Assembly (NCBI GenBank): GCA_050084985.1
Contig: JBITNC010000001.1
Span: 165,850,001 to 165,914,000, forward strand
Origin: Nageia nagi
Taxonomy: Eukaryota; Pinophyta
Length of the DNA stretch: 64,000 nt
Direction: 5' to 3'
A model generated the notes under the pieces. The model worked only from the letters and a program-made list of their open reading frames with translations, was not told the origin of the DNA and made no database searches. Position numbers and translations under genes: made by a program. Below are positions 44,628-56,649 of this stretch, piece after piece. The stretch's first letter is position 1. The number at the start of each line of letters is the position of its first letter.

Positions 44628-47600
44628 GATGTAATATTGGGTAGAGACTTGAAAAAACAAAGAAAAAAAATAAGAAAGAGTTCTCCTCCATAGAGATACA
44701 AGTGGAGTTTAAAATTTTTTACATCTTTAATAAAGTAATAGAATATAGATGGTTCTATAATAGTTTAACTACTTAACTATTTTAACAAATAGTTTTATAA
44801 TACAATCATTAATCAAAAAATAGTTTCTTTATACAAAAGTAGTCATTCAACAACATTTTGGTATGATGAGTCTCCATGAGCTTGCATACCTAGTGTAACT
44901 TGTAACCTTAAGAACAATCTACAAGCTATAATAAAATCATAAATAACATCAATTAGATACATCATATACTCTCATATAAGATAGATGTCATCCATAAAAT
45001 GATAAAAAATACCAATTAAACATATATGCACAACATCAAAGATGATATACATCATCAAATATATATCACATGTGCATACTAAATAAAATGTATCAATTAT
45101 AACATGATATAAATAATATAATATGTGCAAAACACTATCAAATGTATAATCAACCGAGTGATATAAATACATTTTCAACTAGGGATATAAAAAATATCAT
45201 CAATATTTATAAAAAAAATTATCTTTTTATTTATTTATTTTATATCATTATTTTGTATTTATTGAGGGTATATAAAGGATTCATTATATCATAACATTTC
45301 ATAATTTAATTCTCCCCCTTAATTACAATATCACCAAAAAAATACTTATGTGACCATGTTATTTTAACCATATCACAAACGATCATATGCCATATTAACT
45401 AAACCATTAAGTTAAGAGTTTCAAAGGTATAGCCACTTGACCAAATCAAGATTTATAAATCACAAATGTTAACTTGACCAAACACAAAGCCAAGATTTAC
45501 AAAATAAATCATAAGCCACAAATGCCAACTTCACCAAACACAAAGCCAAGATTTATAAGGTAAATGATAAGATACATACAAAATAAACTTGACTTTATCA
45601 AGAGTGAATAAAAATGCCATAATAAATAAATTTGACTTTACCAAGAATAAGCCAAGATGCCAGATTAAATGAACTTAACTTTACCAATATTGATTCTAGA
45701 TGTCATCTTCATTATGTTACTAGTTAAGATGTATATGATGGAAATAGATAGCATTTATCTATTTTCTATTAAAAATTGTAATATGGGAGAAGAGCGAACC
45801 ATTTTAACCACTTCATCTACTATAAATTGATAACAAATAGCAAAGTAGCAATCAATTTATCATCATGGATATAACTTCTCAACATGGAAGTAAAAATATG
45901 GCAACTAATTCATCAACATGAATATAACTTTCCAACATAGAAGTAAATAAAAAATGGTAAATAGTGCACTATAAATCATCATGAAGATTCCAAACCAATA
46001 CTTATAGTCATGAACCTCCTAAGGATGAAGTGTACAAACTTTCTTGAAGATATATTTATTTCTTGATAAAAAAAAATGCTTGGATTTTATCCTTCTCCTT
46101 AAGAGTAACGTCATCAATAATTATAGCATGTTACAAAACTCTACAAATGTAAAGAGAAATGTACACTTTCAAAAAGGTATTGTACACTTCCTTTTTAAAG
46201 CAAGATTATTATTGCATTATCAATATCCTCAATAAAGTTTATAGTTTACCAATCTTCCAACAAGTATATTAAGGTGCACAAAAAAATTTAAGAATTAATG
46301 CACAATATTTATAATGTTGAGAAAGTTTATAAACTCTACTCTAACAAAAATATGTGTACAACCCATGAGGATATTAATGTTTAAAAAAAGCTTACATAAA
46401 GTTTTACTTCAAACAATATGTTTAACAAAATTAATTTTGAAAGTTCAAAAACTTCCATATCAACCATTGATAATAAATATGTAGATATACACAAATATCA
46501 ATTCATAATTCAATGCACATAATAAATCTTTATGCAAAATAAATCAATGCAACCAATAAGAATTATGCATATCAAAGTTTGAAATTTTTTTTTACCTAAA
46601 TTTTCACTTCAAATAATATGCTCATTCAAACATTTCAAACATTAAACTTTATGCATATTCACAACACATAGTGTATATATTTAACCTTATGCATTTAAAA
46701 TAAAAAAATTATTCACTTAGAAATAATTATGCTTGAAAACATTATCTATCCACATATGTGCATAACAATAACCATACATTAAGACAAAAACATTAAACCA
46801 TGTACTTAAAATTAAAGTAACAATTCCCTTGTTTGTCTTAAATGTATGATTAATAAAGTTTTGTAAAATAATTTGCACTTAAATTAGAATTTAGTAAATT
46901 CTCATTTAAAAATATGCATATAAGTTACAATTTAATTCATATTTAAAAGTAAGCAATTATCAATAATTTAAATCTTTACTTAAAAAAATTGTATTTAAAA
47001 ATTGTGCCATACTTTTAAAATTTAAGATTTAAATTTAACTCATTAAAATTTAGAAAGTCCACCTTTTCTTTTTGTTAAAAACATTCACCTTTTATTTTAA
47101 AAAAAGGATAAAAAGGAGTTCATATTAAAGATTCTAAAATTAAGAAAGCAACTCATTAAAAATTAGAAAGTCCACCTTTACTTTTTTTTTCTTAACTCAT
47201 TAAAGATTCTCTTTTTTTAAAAAAAGAAAAAAGAAACTCATATTAAAGATGCTAAAATTAAGAAAGCAACTCTTTTTTTTAAAAAAAAAAAATTAATTAT
47301 TATTATTTAACAATGAAAACAAAAAATCTATTTTTTTAAAATAATAATAATTTTTTTTTAAATATTAAAAATAGAGGATTTTTTTTAGTAACAAATATAT
47401 AAATATATATATATATATATAACTTTCATTTTTTATATATATAAAAATTATATATAAATTTTTTTTATCAAATTTTTCATATATAAAAGAGATTGCAAGC
47501 TTTTGTAACTTTACTTGGTACAAAAACAAATTTGTAACCTTTGTTTATATAACAAGATAATATTTTAACTTTCTTGCTTAAAAAATATTTTTTATTACAA

Positions 47601-47945
47601 AAATCATAAATTAGATTTTTGTAAGTTTGCAACTTAGTAAAAAAATTAGAAGCACTAATTTTTTCAAGATCTTAGATTCTAACCATATAGAATATGTTAG
47701 ATCTAATTTCAAATACTACTAACATGTTACTAACATAAAAATATTAGATCTTAATCAATTACTCTAGAATAAGCATATTAGTATAGATATCAAATTTCAA
47801 CTTCAAAATAAAAAATTTAAATAGACTAAGCATTAAAGTTTCAAATAAAAAATCAAAACAAGTTTAAAGGTTAGATATACCTTAAATTTAAGAAGAGTTA
47901 CCTCAAACTTATCAAGTATAAATTTAAGGAGATTACCACAAACAT
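44628..47945. repeat. Non-coding interior with tandem repeats
   Basis: A 56-bp unit (CACAAATGYYAACTTSACCAAACACAAAGCC at 45461 and 45517) with further partial copies lies at 45435-45640. A repeat of about 113-118 bp (TAGAAAGTCCACCTTT at 47051 and 47164; CATATTAAAGATNCTAAAATTAAG at 47121 and 47239) lies at 47036-47280. An AT dinucleotide run is near 47400-47421. Poly-A/T runs are common at 47080-47350. No domain is recognisable. Confidence 0.7.
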
Positions 47946-47958
47946 GGTTCTAATACCA
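47946..47958 (-). other. Primer binding site, initiator-Met tRNA type
   Basis: Minus-strand TGGTATTAGAACC, two bases from the LTR end at 47961. It is close to TGGTATCAGAGCC. Confidence 0.85.
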
Positions 47959-47960
47959 CT

Positions 47961-48421
47961 TGATGGAGTTGAAGGATTCTATAAATCAAGATCACTTTGA
48001 AGCTTCTCCAACAAATCTAACGTTTATCCTTCTAGCAAAGCAATAATCAATAACATAAAAAATAACACATCATTTATAGTGGTTCCTATATCTTTTAAGA
48101 GTACATCCATTTTTAACCATTATTCTATTACTTTTAAAAAGATAACTTTCTAACAAATTTTCAATAAAGTTCTTACAAGAGCATTCCTATAACTCTACAA
48201 GACAAACATTACCATGCTTGATTAAACTACATAATGATAAAAGTACCTCTCTATTTATAAGAAAAATCTACCTTTTAACCTTTTTTTTACCCAAGGGTAA
48301 GGTTAAAAGTGTTTTTATATTTATTCTCTTAATGTTTTAAAGTATCTAAAGATACTTTAAGCATTAAGTGAATATACATTAAAAAGAAATATTATATAAT
48401 ATAACATTACAATTTCCAACA
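47961..48421 (-). repeat. 5' LTR of the LARD-like element
   Basis: Minus strand starts TGTTGGAAATTG at 48421 and ends ACTCCATCA at 47961. A TATA box (minus-strand TTATAAATAG) lies at 48251-48260. Followed by TSD TGGAA. Confidence 0.88.
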
Positions 48422-48426
48422 TGGAA

Positions 48427-49366
48427 GACTATAGTAAATTTGTTAATTTACTTTTAATTTTTTATTCTTTCTTATTTATCGAAAGAAAGGTCATTTTTGG
48501 ATGTCTACATTTCATCGCTTTTTGAATTATCCGTTAGTTTGGTAAGTGGAGGATAATCTAAAATTTTACCCTTTAGAGGGGGATGCATTCAAGTTTTGGA
48601 CTTGTATTCCTGACCTTGGGTCAAAAATTTAACTTATTCCCTATGAATAAGATGAATTTGAATGACTAGATTATGACTAAATCCATTTTTTATTCTTTTA
48701 CAATTGATGCATTTTAAAAGTAATATGGTTGTATTATCAAAGTGAAACTTGTCAATGTCACTATACTGTGTGCTATTTATGGTAGATATGTGACAAGTCT
48801 CTATGTCATCGATTATATGCCAAAGCTAGCATGTGATAAAGAAGTTGCTTTGTGAATACAATATTTTTATTATTTTGCTTTTGGTCCTAGTAGTTAGGTT
48901 ACATGATGATCTTACACAAAAGTTCATTTAATATTTTTAGTCATATCTAAACTTATCCTTCTTTTATCTATCAAAAGAAGGATCATTTTTCAAATTTAGA
49001 ATTACTCATGAGTTTTAGTTTTTTTAAAACACTTAGCTTTGGTTCGGTCAATAAGTGAAAAACTTATTCTTTTTATTTTTGACACACATTTTGTTTTTTT
49101 TGAATGACCGTAGAAGGAGGGTGAATAAAGTCTTGGGATAATGTTTTTTTTTTACACATTGGCATAATCACTAACAATTCTAAAGAGTCATCAATGTTTG
49201 CTAAGGATCATCAATGTTTAAGGGCACAAACCATATAAAATAAAAAATTCACCTATCATTTTCATTTTTACTTTTTTCTCAAGTGGTTAGAGCTCAATTT
49301 ATCTTTTTCTCTTGCCTACCCAGTTGTTCACATTTTATACCTATTTGAACATTATTGTTGACTAGG
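48427..49366. other. Gene-free stretch with two hairpins
   Basis: CCTTCTTTT-ATCTATC-AAAAGAAGG at 48957-48981 is a perfect 9-bp-arm inverted repeat. CTTTCTT...AAGAAAG at 48467-48489 is a similar one with 7-bp arms. Both are followed by GGTCATTTTT or GATCATTTTT, so they look like two copies of one repeat about 490 bp apart. The stretch leads into the start of the PMD pseudogene and might hold its promoter; no TATA box stands out. Confidence 0.5.
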
Positions 49367-51704
49367 ATGCCACCCAAGAGGAGACCAACTAGCTAGAGGA
49401 GGCCAATCAGAGAGGAGGTAGGGTTTAAAACCCTACTTTTTAATTTTTTGCATGCTGCTCCATTTTTAGCATATAATTTAGAAAACAAAAATCTTAGGAT
49501 AGTTGTATTAATATTTTTAATTATTTTCAACCATTTAGATTTTTAATTTTAAGCTTTATTTTGCATATTTTAAAAACATTTAAAGCCTCAACCACAATTA
49601 TTGGCCAAATTCAAAGATTTATAGGGTCACTAAAGTTTAAGTATCGAACACTAATGATCATGTAATCTGATTACCTGATTGCTAACATTTAACTTTGAGT
49701 TGTAGGATTTTTTTTAAACTTAAGCTAGTAATTGTTTTTAGGTTTAAGATATCTTTGAGCCTAGAGGGTACTACCCATCCATTCTTTAGGAGGTACAATA
49801 GTTTCTTATAGCTAGAGATCATGTTTTCTTTTGAACTATGGGTTTTAGGGTGGTGCCCTTCATGGATCGCATCCATTTGGATTACCCTCTTTTGGTTGCA
49901 TTGCTTGAGAGATGGGACTCCATGACTTCCAACTTTCATCTCTCGATAGAGGAGATGAAAATTACTATAGAGGACATTCATTGCCTCTATCATCTTCCAG
50001 TCCATGGTCAAAGCATCCAGCATACTATTGTTTGAGATGGAGCTTTACCAACTATATCATATTTGTATAAAGCTAATAAGGTAGACACCATCGTATCTAA
50101 GATTAGCTCAGGTGGTATTAGGTACTATTAGTCATGGATGGAGGACCAATAGGGTAGCATCTGATTTTCTTATTTGATAGGGCTTATTCAATGTTATGCC
50201 CTTCTTGATATTGGTAGTAGGAGGTTTACATATTCTCTCTTACCAATTTTAGCATATATGTTGCAACATAGCACTATATATGTTTGGGCATTGAGTTTAT
50301 TGGATCAGATTTATATAAAATTATTCTTTTATTAGTAGGGTCACCAAGCTTCACTATCAGTGATAATTACTTTGTAGGTGTGGGCTTATAAGCATATTAT
50401 AGTTGCTCATCCTTCAAGGTCACCCATTCTTGGCTTTGCTAGCCATGTTGAGTATCCAGCTGGTATCATGTGATGGAGAGGTAATTTTGAATTACATTTG
50501 ATAGATGGGATTCATAAGGATGTGAGGTTATATAGGGATATGCAATCTCATCTAGTGCATAATCATGTTGTATTTAATCCATATCATCTATACCCCACAT
50601 GGGATGAGCTCGAGGTTGAGCTTCCAGGTATTTATCAAGCTAGGATCTTAAGTGGCAAGAGGATTGAGTTTCTAGAGTACTTTCAACTTGATTGTGTTAG
50701 ATGGTAGTCTGGATTAGTTTAGGACATACCTCTTGATCTAGTGAGATATTAGCAAGAGGGAACTCTTTCAATTGAGCATCTACCAAGCTTGGTGTACATT
50801 GACCTTGACCTTACTCAAGAGGAGGTTACCAAGGAGGAGTTTGCTAAGAATGATATTAGGATTATTAAGACTTTTGATGCCTAGTGGTAGGTGGAGTTAG
50901 AGGAGGTGGATGAAGAATATCATGGGCACCTAGTATGATAGAGAGTAGAGGTTAATGTGTGTGTCACATATGAGGCTAAGATAGAGCCTACAATAGACAT
51001 TCTTGAGGAGTTTGAATTAAGGGTCATTATTGACATTCCTAAGGAGAAAATATAAGATGAGAGAGCCACATAGGGTGAGGAGGGAAATGTTGGAAAGGAT
51101 GAGGTTCCTCCACTTGAGGTGCTTAGTATTGATTCATTATTAGGAGACATATATGAGTCATAATTCTAATTATCTCAAGATAACTCAACTCATTATAGAT
51201 ATAGGGTAGAGAGGTATCTCTATAAGTGGGAGAGGGATGAGGCCAAAGTGGTAGTCCAATATCTTTAGGGACATCAAACAAGAGAGGCTAACACTTCAAT
51301 AGGAGTTGAGATCTAGTCTTTACTATTTATTAAGGGTCTATACCAAGAGAGGGACTACTAAATGGGTATTGTTGCTACTTGGTTATCATGTATTCTAAAT
51401 TATGTTTTTGGTGTTCCTTATCCTATTCCTTTAAGGGGATACATTCCAGTTGATGTTAGTGCACTTATTACAACTTCTATGAGTGGGGCATAGGGCACAA
51501 CTAGTAATCAAGGTAGATGTATTAGACTTGCATTATCTCAAAGCTAGAGTGCTATTGTAGGAGTGTCTTCTCAACATCTAGTAGGCTCTTTAGAGCTAAG
51601 AAGAGCAAGTCAAGAGGAGATCCCTTCAACTTTAGTGGGGATAATATCCTACTTAGGGTCTTGGTGGTTCTAGTGGTTAAGGCAGTGGTGAGGGTAGCTC
51701 ATAA
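49367..51704 (+). pseudogene. Plant mobile domain (MAIN-like) protein, pseudogene
   Basis: Exon 1 (49367-49417) reads MPPKRRPTSxRRPIREE. A GT donor at 49418 and a TTGTTTTTAG acceptor ending at 49741 give a phase-0 intron of 324 bp. Exon 2 starts at 49742 in the same frame: VxDIFEPRGYYPSIL, then FLIARDHVFF, then the domain core YPLLVALLERWDSMTSNFHL, EEMKITIEDIHCLYHLPVHG, and later WAYKHIIVAHPSRSPILGF, WRGNFELHLIDGIHKDVR, and VFNPYHLYPTWDELE (about 50377-50620). An acidic C-terminal part ends with a Gly/Ser-rich GGSSGxGSGEGSS and TAA at 51702-51704. The core fits the plant mobile domain (PF10536), found in nuclear MAIN-like proteins and also in transposons. More than ten in-frame stops are present, many at positions where CAG, CAA or CGA would restore a plausible residue. 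Whether this was a host gene or a transposon-borne copy cannot be told from the sequence. Confidence 0.82.
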
Positions 51705-54429
51705 GAGTACCTCTTTTTATTATATATTGTTATGATTATTTTCATAAACTCTAATGTTATTGTTATTTTGGAGATCATGGGGGCATGATATATCCTTATA
51801 AACATGTTAGTTTATGCTTGTATTCATTGGTGACCTTATTCATTTTTGTGATCATGGTATTCATGATTGATGATTTTAGTTGATAGATGTTGTGGATGAC
51901 TATGTGATAGACATTATTTTTTGATATATATATGCATGATGATGATGCTTCTTTACACATTTTTGTTATCATGTTTATGATGTATGGTTATTACTTATGT
52001 TTCTATATGTGTGTATTAGGATTTTGACATATAATATGTATGAATATTTGATTTCATATTTTAATAAGATGTTTAGCTTAGCATTTGATGCCTATTATCA
52101 TAAATCAAATATTGTGACACTTATTATTTTGTATAATGGATGAGATTAGTTGTTATGTTTATATAAGATTGCTATATTATAGGACATGATTTTGATTATG
52201 GGAGTACATAATTAGATATCATCATTTTCATTTTTTCTTGGCTACTTATACAAATGAGATGATGTATGTATGTAAAATGGTATGAATGGTATGAAAATAC
52301 ATGAACAAATGTATAATACTATGGATGTATACATATGAACACAAATGTATGTATGAATGTATTGTATAAGTATTTATATGTTTAAACATGATGACTTAGT
52401 TAACCAACTAAGATTATAATAATGGGATATAATTATTATGAAATAAAATGCACATATAATATAATAAAGAAGTGTAATGAGTAATATATTCATACTAACT
52501 TCATCAAATAATCTTTTATTTCCAATTCCTCTACCAAGGAGGATAAAAATAAAGTTATGATACACTCTTAAGTTTATTATGAATTCATATGTGTATAGTG
52601 ATATTGATTTTCTTTTCTTAATAATTCATTAATTTAATGTTCTAAGAGCATAAGATATATAGTCTTATTTGTCTATGTGAAACATCCAAAGGTACATCTT
52701 AAAGGGTGGATATGTCACCTCCTTGTAAGGTATACTTCACTATCAAATGAGTGTTCATAGCCTTGGTAAATATTAACCCCTAGATTATGTTATAGCCTTA
52801 CTCTATTTCCATTCAAGCATCCATATCCCTGATAGAGGATACTATAATCACCCAAGAATTCTACTTTTATTTTATTTTTCTTTCTTTTCATTCTTTTTTT
52901 TCTTCTTTTTTTCATCTTATCTTTCTTTTTGGCTTATCTCTTGGGTTTAGGATGAAGCAAAATAATAAGACAAATACTCACTTAAAATTATGCTCCAAGA
53001 ATATCAAGTCTTTGAATGTTTTGATATTTATAGTGTATAAAAGTTGAAGCTTCATTATGTTCTTTAGGAAGTGTCAAAAAGGATGGTATGTATGTAGGAT
53101 ACAAAGTAATAGAAGGCAATGGAATTGGTGGTAATAGAGAATTCCAAGATGGGAAGTATTATATGAGACTCCTTATAGAAATACCAAAATTTTTATTATA
53201 AATGATATTAGAACAATATATTTATATAACATATTTGATTTTTTTCTTTCATTTAGACATTGATTGATTCATTCAAATCATACTTTCACATTAAAAGGAT
53301 TGTTTGGGCAATAATTATTAGTAAACAATGAACTATAATCATATACAATTTCATCATTTGGAAAATACAATGCAAAGTATGACAAAACATGAATGAAATC
53401 AAAATGAGAGGATAACCCATGAATTTGAGATGGACATATTCAATGCAATCTATGAAAATATTAGGTTTATCATTAGGAAAATGTAAATAGAACTATTGTA
53501 TTAAACTCATTTTAGATTCTTATTCCATCCATATTTCTTATGCTTTTATTTCAATTGCTACTTTTAAACCACTTATCTATGGTAAATTAAGAAAATATGT
53601 CATGAGTGCATATGGGTTTTTCGAAGCAATTGCATATAAATATTTTCTCTATATCTATCCATGAAACTTTTACTAACATAAATGAGTTGGACATGTTTTG
53701 GTTTAGGAATTTCTAACCTTTTGATTGTCACTATTTTTTCATGACATTTAGAAGGTAATGAAGACATGAATCTTGAATTTGTCTAGGAGAATCTTTTACT
53801 TATATTTCTTTTAACTATTTTTTTATTTTTAAGGTTTAGGAACAAATGAGAGAGAACAATCATATATCAATTTTTGATGGCATAAATCTCCCACAAGTTG
53901 ATTCATTCATTTCATAATTAGATGGAAACTTCATGGATTCTGAGATACAACCTTCGAAACCCAATCATTGAAAGTATAATCAAGAATAATCTTAGGTGAT
54001 GCATTAGGAAAATACAAGCATAATAAATTTATTTTATGTAGTTGATCATAATAATGATGATAATATTAGAAATACATGGCTCTATGTAGATAAATTTCAA
54101 GATCTTCTTCTTAAACAAAAATTTTCCAACCATCATATGTACTTAGACCATGATGCAAAGCCAAATCTTTTTGTATGTCAATGGGTAATCAAAGAATATT
54201 TTGTGCTTCTAGGAAAGTAAACTTAGCGAGTCAAGATATGGCTCTATCTCCCAAATATATATACTTCTCAAACCATGGCTCTTGCCTTATCCCTTTTCTT
54301 TCTAATGGCACATGCACATTCTTGATTTTCTTAGTTGTCATCTGTTAAACCCATTCATGTGTATTAGTTCATTTTAGTATTTTTATTCTATTTAAATATT
54401 TACATTATGCCCATAAATCATAAAAATAA
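51705..54429. other. Gene-free stretch
   Basis: No domain recognised in either strand. 52861-52931 is a polypyrimidine tract with few interruptions. ATGTATG-type short repeats occur at 52260-52350. A GGAAAATACAATG or GGAAAATGTAAAT string recurs near 53355, 53478 and 54010. The right part probably holds the 3' untranslated region and LTR of the Tat-type element that starts at about 54430 (minus strand), but no LTR pair could be confirmed. Confidence 0.4.
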
Positions 54430-54434
54430 TTCTA

Positions 54435-55260
54435 ACTATAAAAAGGAAGAAGATGTATGGCATTTATTGGTTCATGTTCTTCATTACCTTCTAAGTCAGC
54501 TAATTGATATGCTCTTGATCTAAATTTTCTTTTAACTAGGTAATGTCCTAACCAATTAGGAGCAAATTTTTCTCAAAGTTATCATTCCATCTGTGAAGTT
54601 TGCTTATTTTCTTTTAATACTAATTCTCCTATATTAAATTTATGAATCTTAACCCTTTTATCAAAGGCTTATTTAATTTGAATTTGGTATGTATGCATGT
54701 GTTCTAATGCATTAACTCTTCTTTCATCTAAAAGTAACAATTTACCTAATCTTATTTGATGAGCTGCTTCATTAGTGATATAATCTTACAGAGTGATTTG
54801 TAGAGATTTCTATTTCTATTTCTAGAGGTAGCACTACGTCTTCCTCATAAACTAAGTAAAATAAGGTTTTCCCAGTAGGAGTTTGAATGCTAGTGCGATA
54901 AGCCCACAAAGCATATGGAATTCTAACATGCCAATCTCTATGAGAATTACCAACTATTTTAAGTAAAATACTACAAATGATTTTATTTATAGCCTTAGAT
55001 TGTAAATTTCCTTAAGAGTAATATGTCATTAAAAAACTAATTCAAATATGATATCCTTTACATAAGGCTAATACTTATTTATTTTTAAAATTCTTTCCAT
55101 TATCAATGATAATTTGATAAGGAATCCCAAAATGATAAATAATATGGTGTTCTATGAATTCTATTATTTTTGGTCCTTTCATTGAAATCATAGGCATAGC
55201 TTCAACCCACTTTGTAAAGTATTTCATGAGTGTTATTATAAATTTACATCCTCCCAAAGA
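54435..55260 (-). pseudogene. Integrase of the Tat-type element
   Basis: The core begins at 55257 with FIITLMKYFTKWVEAMPMI, then YHFGIPYQIIIDNGKNF. After frame changes come LQSKAINKIICSILLK, HRDWHVRIPYALWAYRTS and a KTLFYLVYEED...LPLEIEI stretch (to about 54800). The tail reads KFAPNWLGHYLVKRKF, AYQLADLEGNEEHEP and AIHLLPF (54565-54435). The position that normally carries the catalytic glutamate (NGQVEA) reads NLQSKA, so it is lost; IDNG keeps the second aspartate. The tail after YxLADLEG is the type seen in Tat and Athila elements. Confidence 0.85.
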
Positions 55261-55958
55261 AATAGGGGATATCTGGCCTATTAAGTCTAATGCTCATCTT
55301 GAAAATGGCCACAACGATTGTATGAGTTGTAATGCTTATGATGGTTGATGAAATAAATTTGGTATTTAACATATTTTTTTAACATATTCAATGCAATCAT
55401 GTTCCATGGTGGACAATAATATCCCATACACATTAGTCATTTCATTATTTTAGGGCCACTAAATTATCCTTCATATATTTTTTCATGGGTGCATGAAATT
55501 ACAATTTGTGAATCCACCCATTCTAAACATCTAGGCAATAATACATAAAAATCTCTATGATATAGGATGTCTCATAGTATACAAAAATGAGAATATTTTA
55601 ATTTAAATTCCTTCCTATCTAACTTTGTTAAATGGATAGGTAGGATTCCATATCTTAAGAATTTGACTAATTGGGTATGCCATAAGTTCTTGTCTTCCAT
55701 TGTTATATCAAGAACCATGTGCTTTACTCCATCCATTGCCAATTAGGCTTGAGTAATTTGAATTATCTCAATATGAATAGTTTATTGATAGGGTTTTTTA
55801 GGTATCAAGGATCCAATTTAAGCCATAGCATCAACGAATCTATTGGTTTACCTTGGTGCTACTTCTAAATCATATTTTTCAAATGATAGCAGCAAATTAT
55901 CTACCAATTTCTTGTATTATTGTAACATAGGTTCTTTACATTGAAATATTTCTTTAAC

Positions 55959-56369
55959 TTAATTCACAATTAACAATGAATCACCAATGAATTTAATTTT
56001 CTTTAGTTTTAATTTCATGATTTTATTTATAGCTAATATTAGGGCTTCATACTTAGCATTGTTATGTGTACATGAAAAATTAAGTTTAAAAGAATAATGT
56101 ATAGGAACTCCTTGAGGTGTGACAAAAATAACACTTGCACCTCTACTTTTCTTGCATCTTGATACATCAAAATATATCACCATATCCCAATCTTCTTTAT
56201 GATCCACATGAATTTTCATGTCATCTAATTGAAAAATATGTTCATCTTGTAGTTCAATAATGAGTGGTTTATTATCAAAAAAGGGTGCTTCTATGAGATA
56301 CTTAGCTATGAATTGACCTTTGATCAACTTTTGGATTATAAATTGGAAGCCATATTTAGTTAAATGCAT
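55959..56369 (-). pseudogene. Second, archaeal-type RNase H module (RVT_3-like)
   Basis: Open frame of 136 codons. The core reads MVIYFDVSRCKKSRGASVIF, then NAKYEALILAINK, then IKFIGDSLLIVN: the D, E and D expected for the metal site are all present. The upstream part has LIEAPFFDNKPL and the DWDM stretch that leads into this domain in Tat elements. RNase H removes the RNA strand during reverse transcription. The module extends a little further left, where the frame stops. Confidence 0.82.
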
Positions 56370-56372
56370 GAT

Positions 56373-56639
56373 TCATTTAAATGTTCTTACATTTTGGTAG
56401 ATTTTTTTCATCATATACTTCAAAGGATATGCTTTAGCAATTATGTATGTAGTGTGATTCAACATATAATGTCTCAATTTTTTAGTTGCAAAAATCATAG
56501 AAAAATATAATTTTTTCAAATATACATATTTAATTTCATATCCAAATAAGGTTTGACTAAGGTAATATATAGCTTGTTCTTTATTACTTTTGTTTTTTTG
56601 AGCAAGCATAGTTTCTAATGTTGATTTTGTAGAGAACAT
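56373..56639 (-). pseudogene. First RNase H module of the Tat-type element
   Basis: Open frame of 88 codons: QAIYYLSQTLFGYEIKYV, then LYFSMIFATKKLRHYMLNH, then IIAKAYPLKYMM. This is the RNase H connected to RT in Ty3 elements (RT_RNaseH_2 type). The ATG at 56639 is internal to pol; the frame upstream changes. Confidence 0.85.
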
Positions 56640-56649
56640 ATATAATAGG

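Larger units (their letters stand above)
44140..48426 (-). mobile_element. Non-coding LTR retrotransposon (LARD-like)
   Basis: TSD TGGAA at 44140-44144 and 48422-48426. The LTRs are 474 bp (44145-44618) and 461 bp (47961-48421), with TGTTRGAAATTG...CCATCA ends on the minus strand. The primer binding site and polypurine tract place the element on the minus strand. The 3.3-kb interior has no gag or pol motif in any frame; it is very AT-rich with several internal tandem repeats. An element of this type would have to be copied by proteins supplied by another element. Confidence 0.88.

Noticed and set aside
49682-50023. 113-codon minus-strand frame antisense to the PMD copy
   Set aside because: The plus strand carries the recognisable PMD motifs; the minus frame has no family resemblance and depends on the same composition.
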